Source of the DNA: Paracoccus sp. MBLB3053
GTDB lineage: Bacteria > Pseudomonadota > Alphaproteobacteria > Rhodobacterales > Rhodobacteraceae
Length of the DNA: 64,000 nt
Reading direction: 5' to 3'
NCBI RefSeq assembly: GCF_031822435.1
Contig: NZ_JAVQLW010000001.1
Coordinates: 186,001-250,000, forward strand
Of this stretch, positions 27,968 to 36,782 are shown one piece after another. The notes under the pieces are model-generated. The model worked only from the letters and a program-made list of their open reading frames with translations. It was not told the DNA's origin and did no database searches. The position numbers were made by a program, and so were the translations under genes. Numbering within the stretch: position 1 is the first letter of the stretch; the number at the start of each line of letters is the position of its first letter.

Positions 27968-28445
27968 CCTTCGGCTCCTCGGGGATCGAGGCCGACAGTG
28001 CCTCGCGCCACGCATCCAGACGCGCGGCAAGTTCAGGGTCGTTGATCGCAAGGATGCCCGCGGCCATCAGCCCGGCATTCGCAGCACCGGCCGCGCCGAT
28101 CGCCATGGTCGCGACGGGATAGCCCTTGGGCATCTGCAGGATCGAGTAAAGCGAATCCACGCCCGAAAGTGCCTTGGTCTGGACCGGCACACCGATGACC
28201 GGAACCCGGGTCTTCGACGCCATCATGCCCGGCAGGTGCGCGGCACCGCCCGCCCCCGCGATGATGACCTTGAGCCCGCGCGAGACGGCGGTCTTGCCAT
28301 ATTCCCACAGGCGGTCGGGCGTGCGATGCGCACTGACGATCCTTGCCTCATAGCCTATGCCAAGCTCATCCAGAATGACCGCAGCCTCGCGCATGGTCGG
28401 CCAGTCCGACTGGCTTCCCATGATGATTCCGACGGGTTTTTCCAT
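27960..28445 (-). CDS. purE: N5-carboxyaminoimidazole ribonucleotide mutase
   Basis: A 161-residue class I PurE. The active-site loop [14 protein letters not shown] lies near the start; [28 protein letters not shown] and the VPVIGVPVQ strand follow in order. It converts N5-CAIR, made by PurK, to CAIR. It is the first gene of the purEK operon, with the DUF465 gene 61 bases upstream on the same strand. Length is normal. Confidence 0.97.
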   Translation of the reverse strand: MEKPVGIIMGSQSDWPTMREAAVILDELGIGYEARIVSAHRTPDRLWEYGKTAVSRGLKVIIAGAGGAAHLPGMMASKTRVPVIGVPVQTKALSGVDSLYSILQMPKGYPVATMAIGAAGAANAGLMAAGILAINDPELAARLDAWREALSASIPEEPKDD

Positions 28446-28506
28446 GGCACCGTCCCCTTTTCGCGCATGTTTCCCCCGCCCTAGCGCGGCGGGGGCAGCG
28501 ATGCAA

Positions 28507-28725
28507 TCAGGCGATGATGTCCGGGGTCAGCTCATCTTCCAGCCGTGCGATGCGATCCTTGAGCGCAAGCTTCTGCTTCTTGAGCCGTTGCAGCGTCAGC
28601 GAATGGGTCAGGCTCTGGTCCGAAAGGGCGGCGATCGCTTCGTCAAGGTCACGATGCTCGCGCCTGAGCACGGCCAGCCGCGTGCGGGCGATTTCATCGT
28701 GGGACATCTCGTGATGGGCATTCAT
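28507..28725 (-). CDS. DUF465 (YdcH-like) small coiled-coil protein
   Basis: A 72-residue, highly charged helical protein: [22 protein letters not shown], then [23 protein letters not shown]. The pattern xLxxxHRxLDxxI...LKKxKLxLKDxI is the DUF465/YdcH signature. It is predicted to be a short coiled coil with no known activity. It sits directly upstream of purE on the same strand, a common arrangement in alphaproteobacteria, and may share its transcript. It diverges from the Hsp20 gene. Confidence 0.92.
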   Translation of the reverse strand: MNAHHEMSHDEIARTRLAVLRREHRDLDEAIAALSDQSLTHSLTLQRLKKQKLALKDRIARLEDELTPDIIA

Positions 28726-28893
28726 CTCGGGCCTCGGGCTGGATCGTTTCCCTTATAACGCACAGCAATCGCGGTGTTAATGGGCAAGAAGCCGCAGCAC
28801 TTGCGGACTGCCCGCCGCGCCCACATATTGGAAATGCCGGATCGCCATCCTGGGGTCCGGCCGACAGTCGCTTTGATGCAAAGGGCTTGGGAA

Positions 28894-29304
28894 ATGACCA
28901 AGATCAGTCTGGCCGCTCATCCGTTCCTGCTGGGGTTCGACCAGCTTGAGCGTCTGGCCGAACGGGCCGCCAAGGGCGCCGAGGGCTATCCGCCCTACAA
29001 TATCGAACATCAGGGGCCGAACGGGTTCCGGATCACGCTTGCCGTTGCCGGGTTCTCGGATGACGATCTCGCCATCACGCTCGAGGATCGCCAACTGGTG
29101 ATTCGGGGCCGCCAGGTCGAGTTGGACGAAAGTCGCGTCTTCCTGCATCGCGGCATCGCCTCGCGCGCTTTCCAGCGCAGTTTCGTGCTGGCCGATGGCG
29201 TCGAGGTCGTATCCGCAGGACTTGAAAACGGGCTTTTGAACATCGACCTGCGCCGATCCGTTCCGGACAGCATTGTGCAGACCATTCCGATCAGCCGCAA
29301 ATGA
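28894..29304 (+). CDS. Hsp20/alpha-crystallin family small heat-shock protein
   Basis: About 136 residues from ATG 28894; the open frame upstream to 28774 is not conserved. The alpha-crystallin domain runs from YPPYNIEHQGPNGFRITLAVAGF through LVIRGRQVE and FLHRGIASRAFQRSFVLADGV to the C-terminal GLLNIDLRR, followed by an I-x-I-like tail (TIPISRK). It is an IbpA-type ATP-independent holdase. The DUF1150 gene follows after 13 bases, the usual alphaproteobacterial pair. No CIRCE or RpoH promoter was identified with confidence in the 168-base gap upstream. Confidence 0.93.
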   Translation: MTKISLAAHPFLLGFDQLERLAERAAKGAEGYPPYNIEHQGPNGFRITLAVAGFSDDDLAITLEDRQLVIRGRQVELDESRVFLHRGIASRAFQRSFVLADGVEVVSAGLENGLLNIDLRRSVPDSIVQTIPISRK

Positions 29305-29317
29305 AAGGGGATCGCAA

Positions 29318-29545
29318 ATGAACGAGAAATTTGATTTCGGCCCGCAAACGGCGGGCAATATCGTCTATATCCGGCGCGTCGAGATGGACACGCTTCCCGA
29401 CGAGGTGCGCGAACAGGTTCCCGATGCCGAGGCGCTTTACGCCGTCCACGGTATCGATGGCGAACGCCTTGCGCTGGTCAAGGACCGTCAGATGGCCTTC
29501 ATGCTGGCACGCCAGAACGAGTTGACGCCGGTCAGCGTGCACTGA
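29318..29545 (+). CDS. DUF1150 family protein
   Basis: About 75 residues from ATG 29318, behind AAAGGGG. The sequence NIVYIRRVEMDTLPDEV and the GERLALVKDRQMAFMLARQNEL ending fit DUF1150, a small family seen almost only in alphaproteobacteria next to Hsp20. Function is unknown; its constant pairing suggests a link to heat-shock protein behaviour. It is the second gene of the Hsp20 operon. Confidence 0.9.
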   Translation: MNEKFDFGPQTAGNIVYIRRVEMDTLPDEVREQVPDAEALYAVHGIDGERLALVKDRQMAFMLARQNELTPVSVH

Positions 29546-29595
29546 ACAGACGCGCCGCCGCCTCTGGGGCCTGGCGGCGCGCGGGAACGCGGCGC

Positions 29596-29979
29596 TTACT
29601 GGGCCGCCTCGGCCTCGGCTACGGCCTTTTGATAGGCCACGGTGCCGGTAATATCCTTCACCCCGCCAACGCAGGTCGCGGTGAATTCCGTCAGCCCGTC
29701 GGCGCCCACCATTTCGCTATAGGTATCGACGCTTCCGCCGACGCACCCCCTGTCGAGCACGCTCCTGACGACCGACTGGCTGAAGCTGTTCGCGTCGTAT
29801 TTCCCGATCAGGCTGCCATCCTCGGCAAGCGTCACCACGAAATGGTTGCTGTCCGCGGTCGGCGGAGGGGTTTCTTCGGTCGTGGCGCAGGCGGTAAGCA
29901 GCGCGCAGGACGCCAACGCGGCCCCAAGTGCGAAAAGGCCGCGGGTCGAAACAGTCTTAGTCTCAGGCAGGATCGTCAT
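29596..29979 (-). CDS. small predicted lipoprotein
   Basis: A 127-residue protein with a lipoprotein signal: the hydrophobic stretch GLFALGAALASCALLTAC ends in a lipobox with the lipidated Cys near residue 31. The mature part is short and polar and contains two Cys (RGCVGG and ATCVGG) that could form a disulfide. It ends in an Ala/Glu-rich tail. I do not recognise the family. It is monocistronic, facing the end of DUF1150, with the glycosyltransferase genes downstream on the same strand after an 81-base gap. Confidence 0.7.
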   Translation of the reverse strand: MTILPETKTVSTRGLFALGAALASCALLTACATTEETPPPTADSNHFVVTLAEDGSLIGKYDANSFSQSVVRSVLDRGCVGGSVDTYSEMVGADGLTEFTATCVGGVKDITGTVAYQKAVAEAEAAQ

Positions 29980-30059
29980 GCTGATCTCCAGAAGCTAACG
30001 GTTTGGCAAGATTACGATTGCAGAGGCTTCTGCCCGCGTCAACGAGGCTGGCAAGCCGC

Positions 30060-30869
30060 TCAGCCCGGAAATCCGTAATACTCCAGCATGGCACGGACGG
30101 CCCGGTCATTCCCGTCGCCCGCGAGATTGGTGCCGCGCAGGTTCTGTTCCTGGGTTCCCGGCCATTCCGTGATGCGAAAGCGCCCGCCGATCTTGGCAGG
30201 TTTCGACCCGGCAAGCCGGTGCATCCAGTAAAGCCAGACATCATCGGCCGATGGCGCCAGCCGCTGGAACAGTTGGGCATTCGTCACGTCGGGATGGAAC
30301 GCCCCCGGCGCATAAAGCACGCCTCCCACCCCGGTCGGAAAGATCAGCCCGGACCGCTCGGGCGCGGCGATGTTGCGCTGCCAGTCATCGTAGCTGGCGG
30401 GCTGCCCGTCGCGCATCGTAACCCGGTGCGCCCTGTGGCACACCACGCCCGCATCCGCCCGCTCGACCATCTGGCGCAGCCAGTCGGGGCCGTAATACAC
30501 ATCATCATCCGCCGTGACGACATGGGCATCCGGCCATTCCAGAAGGGTCGGGACGATTTTCTTGTAGGATCGCCAGGCCGGGCAGATCCGGATCTCGACA
30601 TCAAGCGCGATGATCTCGGCAGGCAGCAGCGCCTCATCCCCTGCGTCGAGCCAAAGGATCACCCGATCAGCACGCACCGATTGCGACAGAAGCGAGCGCA
30701 GGACCAGATGCAGATGGGCAAAACGCGCCGGATAGCTGGTCAGGCTTATGATCAGCGGCGCGGGCAGACCGTGCGGCGAAGCCGGTTCATTCCCCCGCGC
30801 AAGGATTTCGGCCTCGGCGCGGGCGATGCGGCGGGATTGCTTCCAGCGCCGGAAGGCATCGGCGATCAT
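30060..30869 (-). CDS. putative glycosyltransferase (GT2-like)
   Basis: About 269 residues from ATG 30869, which overlaps the stop of the upstream glycosyltransferase gene as ATGA. The core reads PLIISLTSYPARFAHLHLVLRSLL, then ILWLDAGDEALLP, then AHVVTADDDVYYGPDWL with a D-D-D metal/nucleotide-sugar motif near residue 118. This suits a GT-A fold enzyme. No membrane segments are visible. It may act on a cell-surface glycan with its coupled partner. The acceptor and sugar are unknown. Confidence 0.75.
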   Translation of the reverse strand: MIADAFRRWKQSRRIARAEAEILARGNEPASPHGLPAPLIISLTSYPARFAHLHLVLRSLLSQSVRADRVILWLDAGDEALLPAEIIALDVEIRICPAWRSYKKIVPTLLEWPDAHVVTADDDVYYGPDWLRQMVERADAGVVCHRAHRVTMRDGQPASYDDWQRNIAAPERSGLIFPTGVGGVLYAPGAFHPDVTNAQLFQRLAPSADDVWLYWMHRLAGSKPAKIGGRFRITEWPGTQEQNLRGTNLAGDGNDRAVRAMLEYYGFPG

Positions 30870-31645
30870 CCCTGCCAGGCCTTGCGCAGCCAGTCGATAT
30901 TGCCGATGCGGCGGTACCATGTGGCGCCGCGCCCGGCAAAGACGTCCTCCATCTTGGGGGCGCCGGCGAACAGGACGATCTTGGCGCCCGCAGGCAACAC
31001 CGGGTCGCCGAAAAAGCTCAGGACGTGTCGCGGGACGCAATCGTTCTTGAAGCTGACGCACCAGCCCTTGGGCCAGTAATGCAGATTGCCATGCGCGGCC
31101 AGCTGCGCGCTCTGGAACTGCTGGCTGATCTCGTAATTCGAGGTCGCGGCCTCGGGATCGGCAAGATAGGCGTCAAGAATATAGGAATGCGCCCCGACCT
31201 CGTAGCGAAAGACCGAGGAATTGCCGACCGAATGCAGGAAACGATCGCGCTCGGCATTGATCTTGCGCAGCGGCTTCGGGCGGAAAAGGTCGTCATCGCG
31301 AATGATGAAGAAATCGCCCGGCAAATCGAAGAAGGGCGCAAGATCGTCGACCACCACCAGATCGAGGTCGAGAAACAGCGCCGTCATCCCGGCAAAACCG
31401 CCCAGATCGGGACGGAACAGCGCAAGCTTGCGCCAACGCGTGTCGCCATGCCCCTTGGGCAGGCCCAGTTCGGGCAGCGGCAGGGCTTCGACGCCGGGAT
31501 CGATGCCTGCCGCATCGTCGGTGAAGCAGATGAAGCGATGCGGACGATCGAGATGGCGCCTGACCTGCCTGTAAAGGCGGTTCACGTCCTCTGCCCCGTA
31601 GATCGTGCCCCATTTCATGGTCAGGATGAGAATGGGCTCGGTCAT
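30866..31645 (-). CDS. putative glycosyltransferase with DxD motif
   Basis: About 259 residues starting at ATG 31645, with AAGGAG upstream. The N-terminus ILILTMKWGTIYGAEDVNRLY and the central ALFLDLDLVVVDDLAPFF (DxD near residue 95) resemble GT8-like or capsule-type transferases. The end contains KNDCVPRHVLSFFGDP. It is the first gene of a coupled two-gene glycosyltransferase unit. It lies 90 bases downstream of the sat-cysC stop on the same strand, so read-through is possible. Donor and acceptor are unknown. Confidence 0.75.
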   Translation of the reverse strand: MTEPILILTMKWGTIYGAEDVNRLYRQVRRHLDRPHRFICFTDDAAGIDPGVEALPLPELGLPKGHGDTRWRKLALFRPDLGGFAGMTALFLDLDLVVVDDLAPFFDLPGDFFIIRDDDLFRPKPLRKINAERDRFLHSVGNSSVFRYEVGAHSYILDAYLADPEAATSNYEISQQFQSAQLAAHGNLHYWPKGWCVSFKNDCVPRHVLSFFGDPVLPAGAKIVLFAGAPKMEDVFAGRGATWYRRIGNIDWLRKAWQG

Positions 31646-31735
31646 CTGCGCTCCTTGGCTGGACATGCCCCGGCGATATTCCAAGGGGCCGCGCCGGTCA
31701 ACGTCAGCCCGGCCCCTTGGGTTCTGCACTTGGGC

Positions 31736-33445
31736 TCATTCCGCGCCGATCAGGCCCATGGATTCCAGTTTCAGCAGCACCTGATGGGCCGCATAATCCA
31801 CGTCGAACCCTTCTGTCTGGATGCGCAATTCGGGGTTCAGGGGCTCTTCGTAAGGGTCAGATATGCCGGTGAACTCCTTGATCTTCCCCTCGCGTGCAAG
31901 CTTGTAGAGCCCCTTGCGATCGCGCCGTTCGCATTCCTCGACCGAGGTTGCGACATGCACCTCGATGAAGGCGCCGTAATCCTCGATCATCTCGCGCACG
32001 GCGCGGCGCGTTGCCGCATAGGGCGCAATTGGCGCGCAGATGGCGATACCCGCATTCTTGGTGATCTCGCTCGCGACATAGCCGATCCGGCGGATGTTGA
32101 CGTCACGGTGTTCCTTCGAAAAGCCGAGTTCGGACGAAAGATGCTTGCGCACCACGTCCCCATCCAGAAGCGTCACCGGACGGCCGCCCATTTCCATCAG
32201 CTTGACCATCAGCGCATTCGCGATCGTGGACTTGCCTGAGCCCGAGAGCCCGGTGAAGAACACGGTGAAGCCCTGCTTGCTGCGCGGCGGAGAGGTCCGG
32301 CGCAACTGGGTGACGACCTCGGGGAAGCTGAACCATTCCGGGATCTCGAGCCCCTCGCGCAGGCGACGGCGCAGCTCGGTCCCCGAGATGTTCAACACGG
32401 TGACATCGCCGTTGATCTCGTCGGCCGGTTCGTATTGCGCGCGTTCCTGCACATAGACCATGTGCTTGAAATCGACCATCTCGATGCCGATTTCGTCCTG
32501 GTGCCTGCGAAACAGTTCCTGCGCGTCATAGGGGCCGTAGAAATCCTCGCCCTTGCTGTTCTTGCCCGGCCCCGCATGGTCGCGACCCACGATCATGTGG
32601 GTCAGGCCGTGATTGCGGCGGATGATCCCGTGCCAGACCGCCTCGCGCGGGCCCGCCATGCGCATTGCAAGGTTCAGCAGGCTCAGATGCGTGGTCGCAT
32701 GGGGATATTTGTCCAGCACCGCCTCATAGCAGCGGACCCGGGTGAAATGATCGACATCGCCCGGCTTGGTCATGCCGACGACCGGGTGGATAAGCAGGTT
32801 GGCCTGCGCCTCGCGCGCTGCGCGGAAGGTCAGTTCCTGATGGGCACGATGCAGCGGGTTGCGGGTCTGGAAGGCCACGATGCGGCGCCAGCCCATCTTG
32901 CGGAAATGCGCCCGCAATTCGTTCGGCGAATCCCTGCGCGCGCGGAAATCGTAATGCGTCGGTTGCTGCAATCCGGTGACGGGACCGCCCAGATAGACCG
33001 CGCCCGCGGAATGGTGCAGATAGTTCACCGCGGGATGCGCCAGATCATCGGCCCCATAGACGGCCTCGGCCTCGCGCGATTTGTCCGGCGTCCATTTGTC
33101 GGTCACGGACAGGATGGCCAGGATGACGCCTTCCTGGTCGCGCAGGGCGATATCCTGCCCCGGCTCGACGGTCTCGGCAAAGGCCTCGCTGACATCCAGC
33201 GTGACAGGCATGGGCCAGAGCCCGCCCCAGCTAAGCCGCATGTCTTCCAGAACGCAGTTGTAATCCGCCTCGGTCAGAAAGCCCTTGAGCGGGTGGAAGC
33301 CGCCATTCATCAGCAGTTCCAGATCACAGATCTGGCGCGGCGTCAGATCCCAGGAAAGCATCTGCGCGGCCTCGGCCTTGAGCTTCTGCGCGGATTCGGC
33401 ACTGACGTAAAGTTCTGGAACAGGGGCAAGATTCGGCTGGGTCAT
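31736..33445 (-). CDS. bifunctional sulfate adenylyltransferase/adenylylsulfate kinase
   Basis: About 569 residues from ATG 33445; the upstream frame to 33505 is not conserved. The N-terminal ATP sulfurylase half has QTRNPLHRAHQELTFRAA and MIVGRDHAGPG, the two nucleotide-binding motifs. The C-terminal APS kinase half has the P-loop GLSGSGKSTIANALM and LLDGDVVRKHLSSELGFS. The pair makes PAPS from sulfate and ATP in assimilatory sulfate metabolism. Where APS kinases usually have ISPY with the phospho-Ser, this reads IAPY. Such Sat-CysC fusions occur in Rhodobacteraceae. It is probably the first gene before the two glycosyltransferases. Confidence 0.95.
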   Translation of the reverse strand: MTQPNLAPVPELYVSAESAQKLKAEAAQMLSWDLTPRQICDLELLMNGGFHPLKGFLTEADYNCVLEDMRLSWGGLWPMPVTLDVSEAFAETVEPGQDIALRDQEGVILAILSVTDKWTPDKSREAEAVYGADDLAHPAVNYLHHSAGAVYLGGPVTGLQQPTHYDFRARRDSPNELRAHFRKMGWRRIVAFQTRNPLHRAHQELTFRAAREAQANLLIHPVVGMTKPGDVDHFTRVRCYEAVLDKYPHATTHLSLLNLAMRMAGPREAVWHGIIRRNHGLTHMIVGRDHAGPGKNSKGEDFYGPYDAQELFRRHQDEIGIEMVDFKHMVYVQERAQYEPADEINGDVTVLNISGTELRRRLREGLEIPEWFSFPEVVTQLRRTSPPRSKQGFTVFFTGLSGSGKSTIANALMVKLMEMGGRPVTLLDGDVVRKHLSSELGFSKEHRDVNIRRIGYVASEITKNAGIAICAPIAPYAATRRAVREMIEDYGAFIEVHVATSVEECERRDRKGLYKLAREGKIKEFTGISDPYEEPLNPELRIQTEGFDVDYAAHQVLLKLESMGLIGAE

Positions 33446-33667
33446 CAAGGCTCTCGACAGTTGCAAGGGTGACGGAGTGCAGGCCAACCGGGTCAGGCTA
33501 GACATGCAATCCGGCGCCTTTCAACTGCCGTGTCTCGACAAGACGGTCGAAATCGCGAATCTGGCAAGGAATTGCGTGTGCTTGCGCCCAGACGGCCGCG
33601 GGATGGCTGCCCGCCCGGCAGGGCGCAAAGACGGAGGCGCGGACGGGCGCGCCCCCAAGAGCCTTCA

Positions 33668-34681
33668 TCAGGCCGGGATCTCGGCGCTGTCGGGGTTCGG
33701 CGCGCCCGCCATGTGATGCTCGGCCAGCCAGCGCTCGGCATCCAGCGCCGCCATGCAGCCCATGCCCGCCGAGGTGACGGCCTGACGATAGACGTGATCG
33801 GTCAGGTCGCCCGCCGCAAAGACGCCGGGGATCGAGGTGCGGGTGGTGCCCGGCTCGACCTTCACATAGCCGCCATTGTGCAATTCAAGCTGGTCCTTGA
33901 CCAATTCCGAAGCCGGGGCATGGCCGATCGCGACGAAGACGCCATCGGCACCGATCACCTGCTCGGCCCCGCTCTTGACGTGGCGCACGCGCACGCCAGT
34001 CACGCCCAGCGGCTGCTCGCTGCCCTGCACCTCGGCCAGTTCGTGATCCCAGAGGATCTCGACCTTGGGATGCTTGAACAGGCGTTCCTGCAGGATCTTC
34101 TCGGCCCGCAGGCTGTCGCGGCGATGCACCAAGGTCACCTTGCTCGCGAAATTGGTCAGGAACAGGGCTTCCTCGACGGCGGTGTTGCCGCCACCCAGCA
34201 CCACGACCTCGCGGTTGCGATAGAAGAAGCCGTCGCAGGTCGCGCAGGCCGAAACGCCGAAGCCCTTGAACTTCTCTTCCGATTCCAGGCCCAGCCAGCG
34301 CGCCTGGGCACCGGTGGCCAGGATCACGGCATCCGCGGTGATCTTCGCTCCCGAATCCAGCTCGGCGACAAAGGGACGCACCGACAGGTCAAGCTTCGTG
34401 ACCGTGTCGATGAAGATGCGCGCGCCCATGGCCTTCGCATGCGCCTCCATCTTGACCATCAGGTCGGGGCCCTGGATCTCGGTCTCGCCCGGCCAGTTCT
34501 CGACCTCGGTGGTGATGGTCAGCTGCCCGCCCGGCTGCATGCCCTGGATCAGCACGGGCTCGAGCATCGCGCGCGAGGCATAGACCGCGGCCGTGTAACC
34601 GGCCGGCCCAGAGCCCACGATAAGGACGCGCGTATGCGACGGAAGGGAAGGTGCGGTAAAATCGGCGGGGGCATGGGACAT
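33668..34681 (-). CDS. trxB: thioredoxin-disulfide reductase
   Basis: A 337-residue low-molecular-weight flavoprotein that passes electrons from NADPH to thioredoxin. It shows the FAD loop [17 protein letters not shown], the redox-active CATC in [11 protein letters not shown] near residue 150, the NADPH loop [13 protein letters not shown], and the C-terminal FAD motif [21 protein letters not shown]. All key residues are present. It diverges from the Lrp/AsnC gene across 165 bases, an arrangement seen in related bacteria. A 222-base region between its end and sat-cysC holds no gene I can support. Confidence 0.97.
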   Translation of the reverse strand: MSHAPADFTAPSLPSHTRVLIVGSGPAGYTAAVYASRAMLEPVLIQGMQPGGQLTITTEVENWPGETEIQGPDLMVKMEAHAKAMGARIFIDTVTKLDLSVRPFVAELDSGAKITADAVILATGAQARWLGLESEEKFKGFGVSACATCDGFFYRNREVVVLGGGNTAVEEALFLTNFASKVTLVHRRDSLRAEKILQERLFKHPKVEILWDHELAEVQGSEQPLGVTGVRVRHVKSGAEQVIGADGVFVAIGHAPASELVKDQLELHNGGYVKVEPGTTRTSIPGVFAAGDLTDHVYRQAVTSAGMGCMAALDAERWLAEHHMAGAPNPDSAEIPA

Positions 34682-34846
34682 GGCAACTGGACCTTTTGAT
34701 TTTCCCGCCCTAGGTAGTCACCCCCGCCGCGCGATGCAATGCGCCCGCAAGCCCCTTGCCCCGGCGGAAACAATGTTGCGCAACAAAGCCCGGCAAGATA
34801 GCTTCCGGCAAGGTTTCGGGCGATGGAAAGGCCCAAGAGGAAAAGC

Positions 34847-35347
34847 ATGAGCGTCGCCCGACTGGACGAGATCGACCGGAAGATCCTTGCAGAACTACAG
34901 GCCGACGGCCGCATGACCAATGTCGAACTGGCGCGTCGCGTGGGCATCTCGGCCCCGCCCTGCCTGCGCCGTGTCCGCACGCTCGAAGAATTGGGTTTCA
35001 TCCGTGGCTACCACGCTGAAATCGACCCGCGCGAACTGGGTTTCGAAGTTCAGGTCTTTGCCATGGTGCGTCTGGTGAGCCAGTCCGAAAAGGACCTTGC
35101 CGCCTTCGAGACGCTGGCGCGCGAATGGCCGCTTGTGCGCGAATGCCACATGCTGAATGGCGAGATAGATTTCATCCTGAAATGCGTCTCGCCCGACCTG
35201 CCGAGCTTCCAGCGTTTCCTGACGGAAAGCCTGACGGCTGCGCCGAATGTCGCATCGGTCAAGACAAGCCTCGTCATCCGCTGTGCCAAGGACGAGCCGG
35301 GCGTGCCCTTCAGCGTGGTCGAAGCCCGCGCCGCCGCGCAGGGTTAG
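34847..35347 (+). CDS. Lrp/AsnC family transcriptional regulator
   Basis: About 166 residues starting at ATG 34847 behind AAGAGGAAA. The N-terminal winged helix reads LDEIDRKILAELQADGRMTNVELARRVGISAPPCLRRVRTLEE, followed by the RAM effector-binding domain (VFAMVRLVSQSEKDL, HMLNGEIDFILKC). These proteins act as feast/famine regulators binding amino acids. Its position opposite trxB suggests it may regulate trxB, itself, or both; this is inference. A perfect hairpin follows its stop. Confidence 0.95.
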   Translation: MSVARLDEIDRKILAELQADGRMTNVELARRVGISAPPCLRRVRTLEELGFIRGYHAEIDPRELGFEVQVFAMVRLVSQSEKDLAAFETLAREWPLVRECHMLNGEIDFILKCVSPDLPSFQRFLTESLTAAPNVASVKTSLVIRCAKDEPGVPFSVVEARAAAQG

Positions 35348-35386
35348 GCGCAAGGCCGCCATGGACCCTCGGGGCAGGAAGACAAC

Positions 35387-35419
35387 GCCCCGCGGATCCA
35401 GGGGATCAATCCGCGGGGC
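35387..35419. terminator. hairpin between lrp and DUF2076 genes
   Basis: Perfect 11-base arms, GCCCCGCGGAT (35387-35397) and its complement (35409-35419), have an 11-base loop. It lies between the convergent lrp-family gene and the DUF2076 gene. There is no good T run on the plus strand; the minus strand continues GTTGTCTTCC. It is probably a shared transcript end, with modest support. Confidence 0.5.
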
Positions 35420-35483
35420 CTGAACCAAGCAATCGTTACCTGGCAGCCAAGGGGAGGAGAGGCTGCCTTGGCGCGGGAATTTC

Positions 35484-36023
35484 TTAGAATTCCTCGTCCC
35501 AGCCGCCGGCATCCTCAAAGGCGCCGGTGTCTTCTTCTTCCGTTTCCTCGGGTGCGGGGGCTGGGGCCGCTTCGGCCTCGCCCGCGAACATGCCCATCAC
35601 GGCATTGCCCAGCATGACGCCGCCCGCGACGCCCATTGCCGTCTGCGCCGCACCGGCCAGAAAACCGCCGCCCTGCCCCGGCTGCGCCATCGATGCGCCA
35701 GCTTGCGGACGCGCCGCCATGCGCGGGGCCGGAGCCGTTGCACCACCACCACCGAACATGCGCGAAAGGAAACCGCCCTGTCCCGCGCCCTGACGCGAGG
35801 ATTGAAGCTGGTGCTCCAACTCCTCGATCCGCGATTGCGCGGCGTTCAGCGCATGTTCCTGCACGATGATGGTCTGCGCCATGAAATACGGAGCGCCCGG
35901 CTGGCGTGCGATCTGGCCCGAGATGAACTGCTCGGCCTCGCCGTCGCGGGCGGCGCTTTGGCGTTCGACCTGCCCAAGCTTGTCGAACAGGCCCTCGATG
36001 GCCTGCCTGTCGTTATGATCCAT
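35484..36023 (-). CDS. DUF2076 family protein
   Basis: A 179-residue protein. The N-terminal half, MDHNDRQAIEGLFDKLGQVE then QIARQPGAPYFMAQTIIVQEHAL, is the DUF2076 core and is followed by a coiled-coil stretch. The middle is Gly/Ala/Pro-rich with a hydrophobic GGFLAGAAQTAMGVAGGVMLGNAVMGMF segment, and the end is strongly acidic (EETEEEDTGAFEDAGGWDEEF). The family is probably periplasmic or membrane-associated and of unknown function. It lies 22 bases downstream of the Bax-inhibitor-like gene on the same strand. Confidence 0.9.
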   Translation of the reverse strand: MDHNDRQAIEGLFDKLGQVERQSAARDGEAEQFISGQIARQPGAPYFMAQTIIVQEHALNAAQSRIEELEHQLQSSRQGAGQGGFLSRMFGGGGATAPAPRMAARPQAGASMAQPGQGGGFLAGAAQTAMGVAGGVMLGNAVMGMFAGEAEAAPAPAPEETEEEDTGAFEDAGGWDEEF

Positions 36024-36045
36024 GCCTCATTATCCTTCTGGCGGG

Positions 36046-36759
36046 TTATTCCTCCTGCTGGCCCGTCAGGCTCAGCAGAAGCTGGAAAATATTGATGAAA
36101 TTCAGGTAGAGCGACAGCGCCCCCATGACGGCCAGCTTCTGGCGGGTCTCATCGTCGTGGTGCTCGGCATATTGCAGCTTGATCGACTGGGTGTCCCAGG
36201 CCGTCAGGCCGACGAAGACCAGGATGCCGATGATCGAGATCGCGAATTGCAGCGCCGACGATCCCAGGAAGATGTTGATGATGCTGGCAATGATCACGCC
36301 GATCAGGCCCATCATCAGGAAGCTGCCGAATTTGCTCAGGTCGCGCTTGGTCGTGTAGCCGTAAAGGCTCATGCCCGCGAACATGGCTGCAGCGCCGAAG
36401 AAGGCCCGGGCGATCGAGGTGCCGGTGAAAACCAGAAAGACCGAGGCCAGCGACAGGCCCATGATGCCGCAAAATACCCAGAACAGGGTCTGCGCGGTCG
36501 CGCCCGAGATGGCTTCGATGCGGAAAGACAGGAACATCACGAAGCCCAGCGGGGCGAGCATCACCAGCCATTTCAGCGGCGAGCTGAAGATCGGAACGTA
36601 GATTGCAGGGACCGACGCGACAAGCACAGCGACCAGCCCGGTCAGCACAAGGCCAAGCCCCATGTAGTTGTAGATGCGCAGCATATGCGCCCGAAGTCCG
36701 TCATCATAGGCCGCGCTGGGTGAAAAGCCGGCGCTGCGGCCTCTGGTGATTTGGTCCAT
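36046..36759 (-). CDS. Bax inhibitor-1/YccA family membrane protein
   Basis: About 237 residues from ATG 36759 behind GGAGATC; the longer open frame upstream overlaps the anti-sigma gene and is not real. Seven hydrophobic segments, the N-terminal DDGLRAHMLRIYNYMGLGL, and the C-terminal GLTAWDTQSIKL and FINIFQLLLSL match BI-1/YbhL proteins. These are membrane proteins linked to ion (Ca2+/H+) leak and stress. It sits between the second anti-sigma gene and DUF2076 and could share their transcript. Confidence 0.95.
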   Translation of the reverse strand: MDQITRGRSAGFSPSAAYDDGLRAHMLRIYNYMGLGLVLTGLVAVLVASVPAIYVPIFSSPLKWLVMLAPLGFVMFLSFRIEAISGATAQTLFWVFCGIMGLSLASVFLVFTGTSIARAFFGAAAMFAGMSLYGYTTKRDLSKFGSFLMMGLIGVIIASIINIFLGSSALQFAISIIGILVFVGLTAWDTQSIKLQYAEHHDDETRQKLAVMGALSLYLNFINIFQLLLSLTGQQEE

Positions 36760-36782
36760 GGTGATCTCCGCTGTTGTTGGAT

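Noticed and set aside
33446..33667. Possible small gene between trxB and sat-cysC
   Set aside because: The short frames here are Arg/Ala/Gly-rich shadows of GC-rich DNA, without start signals or recognisable sequence.
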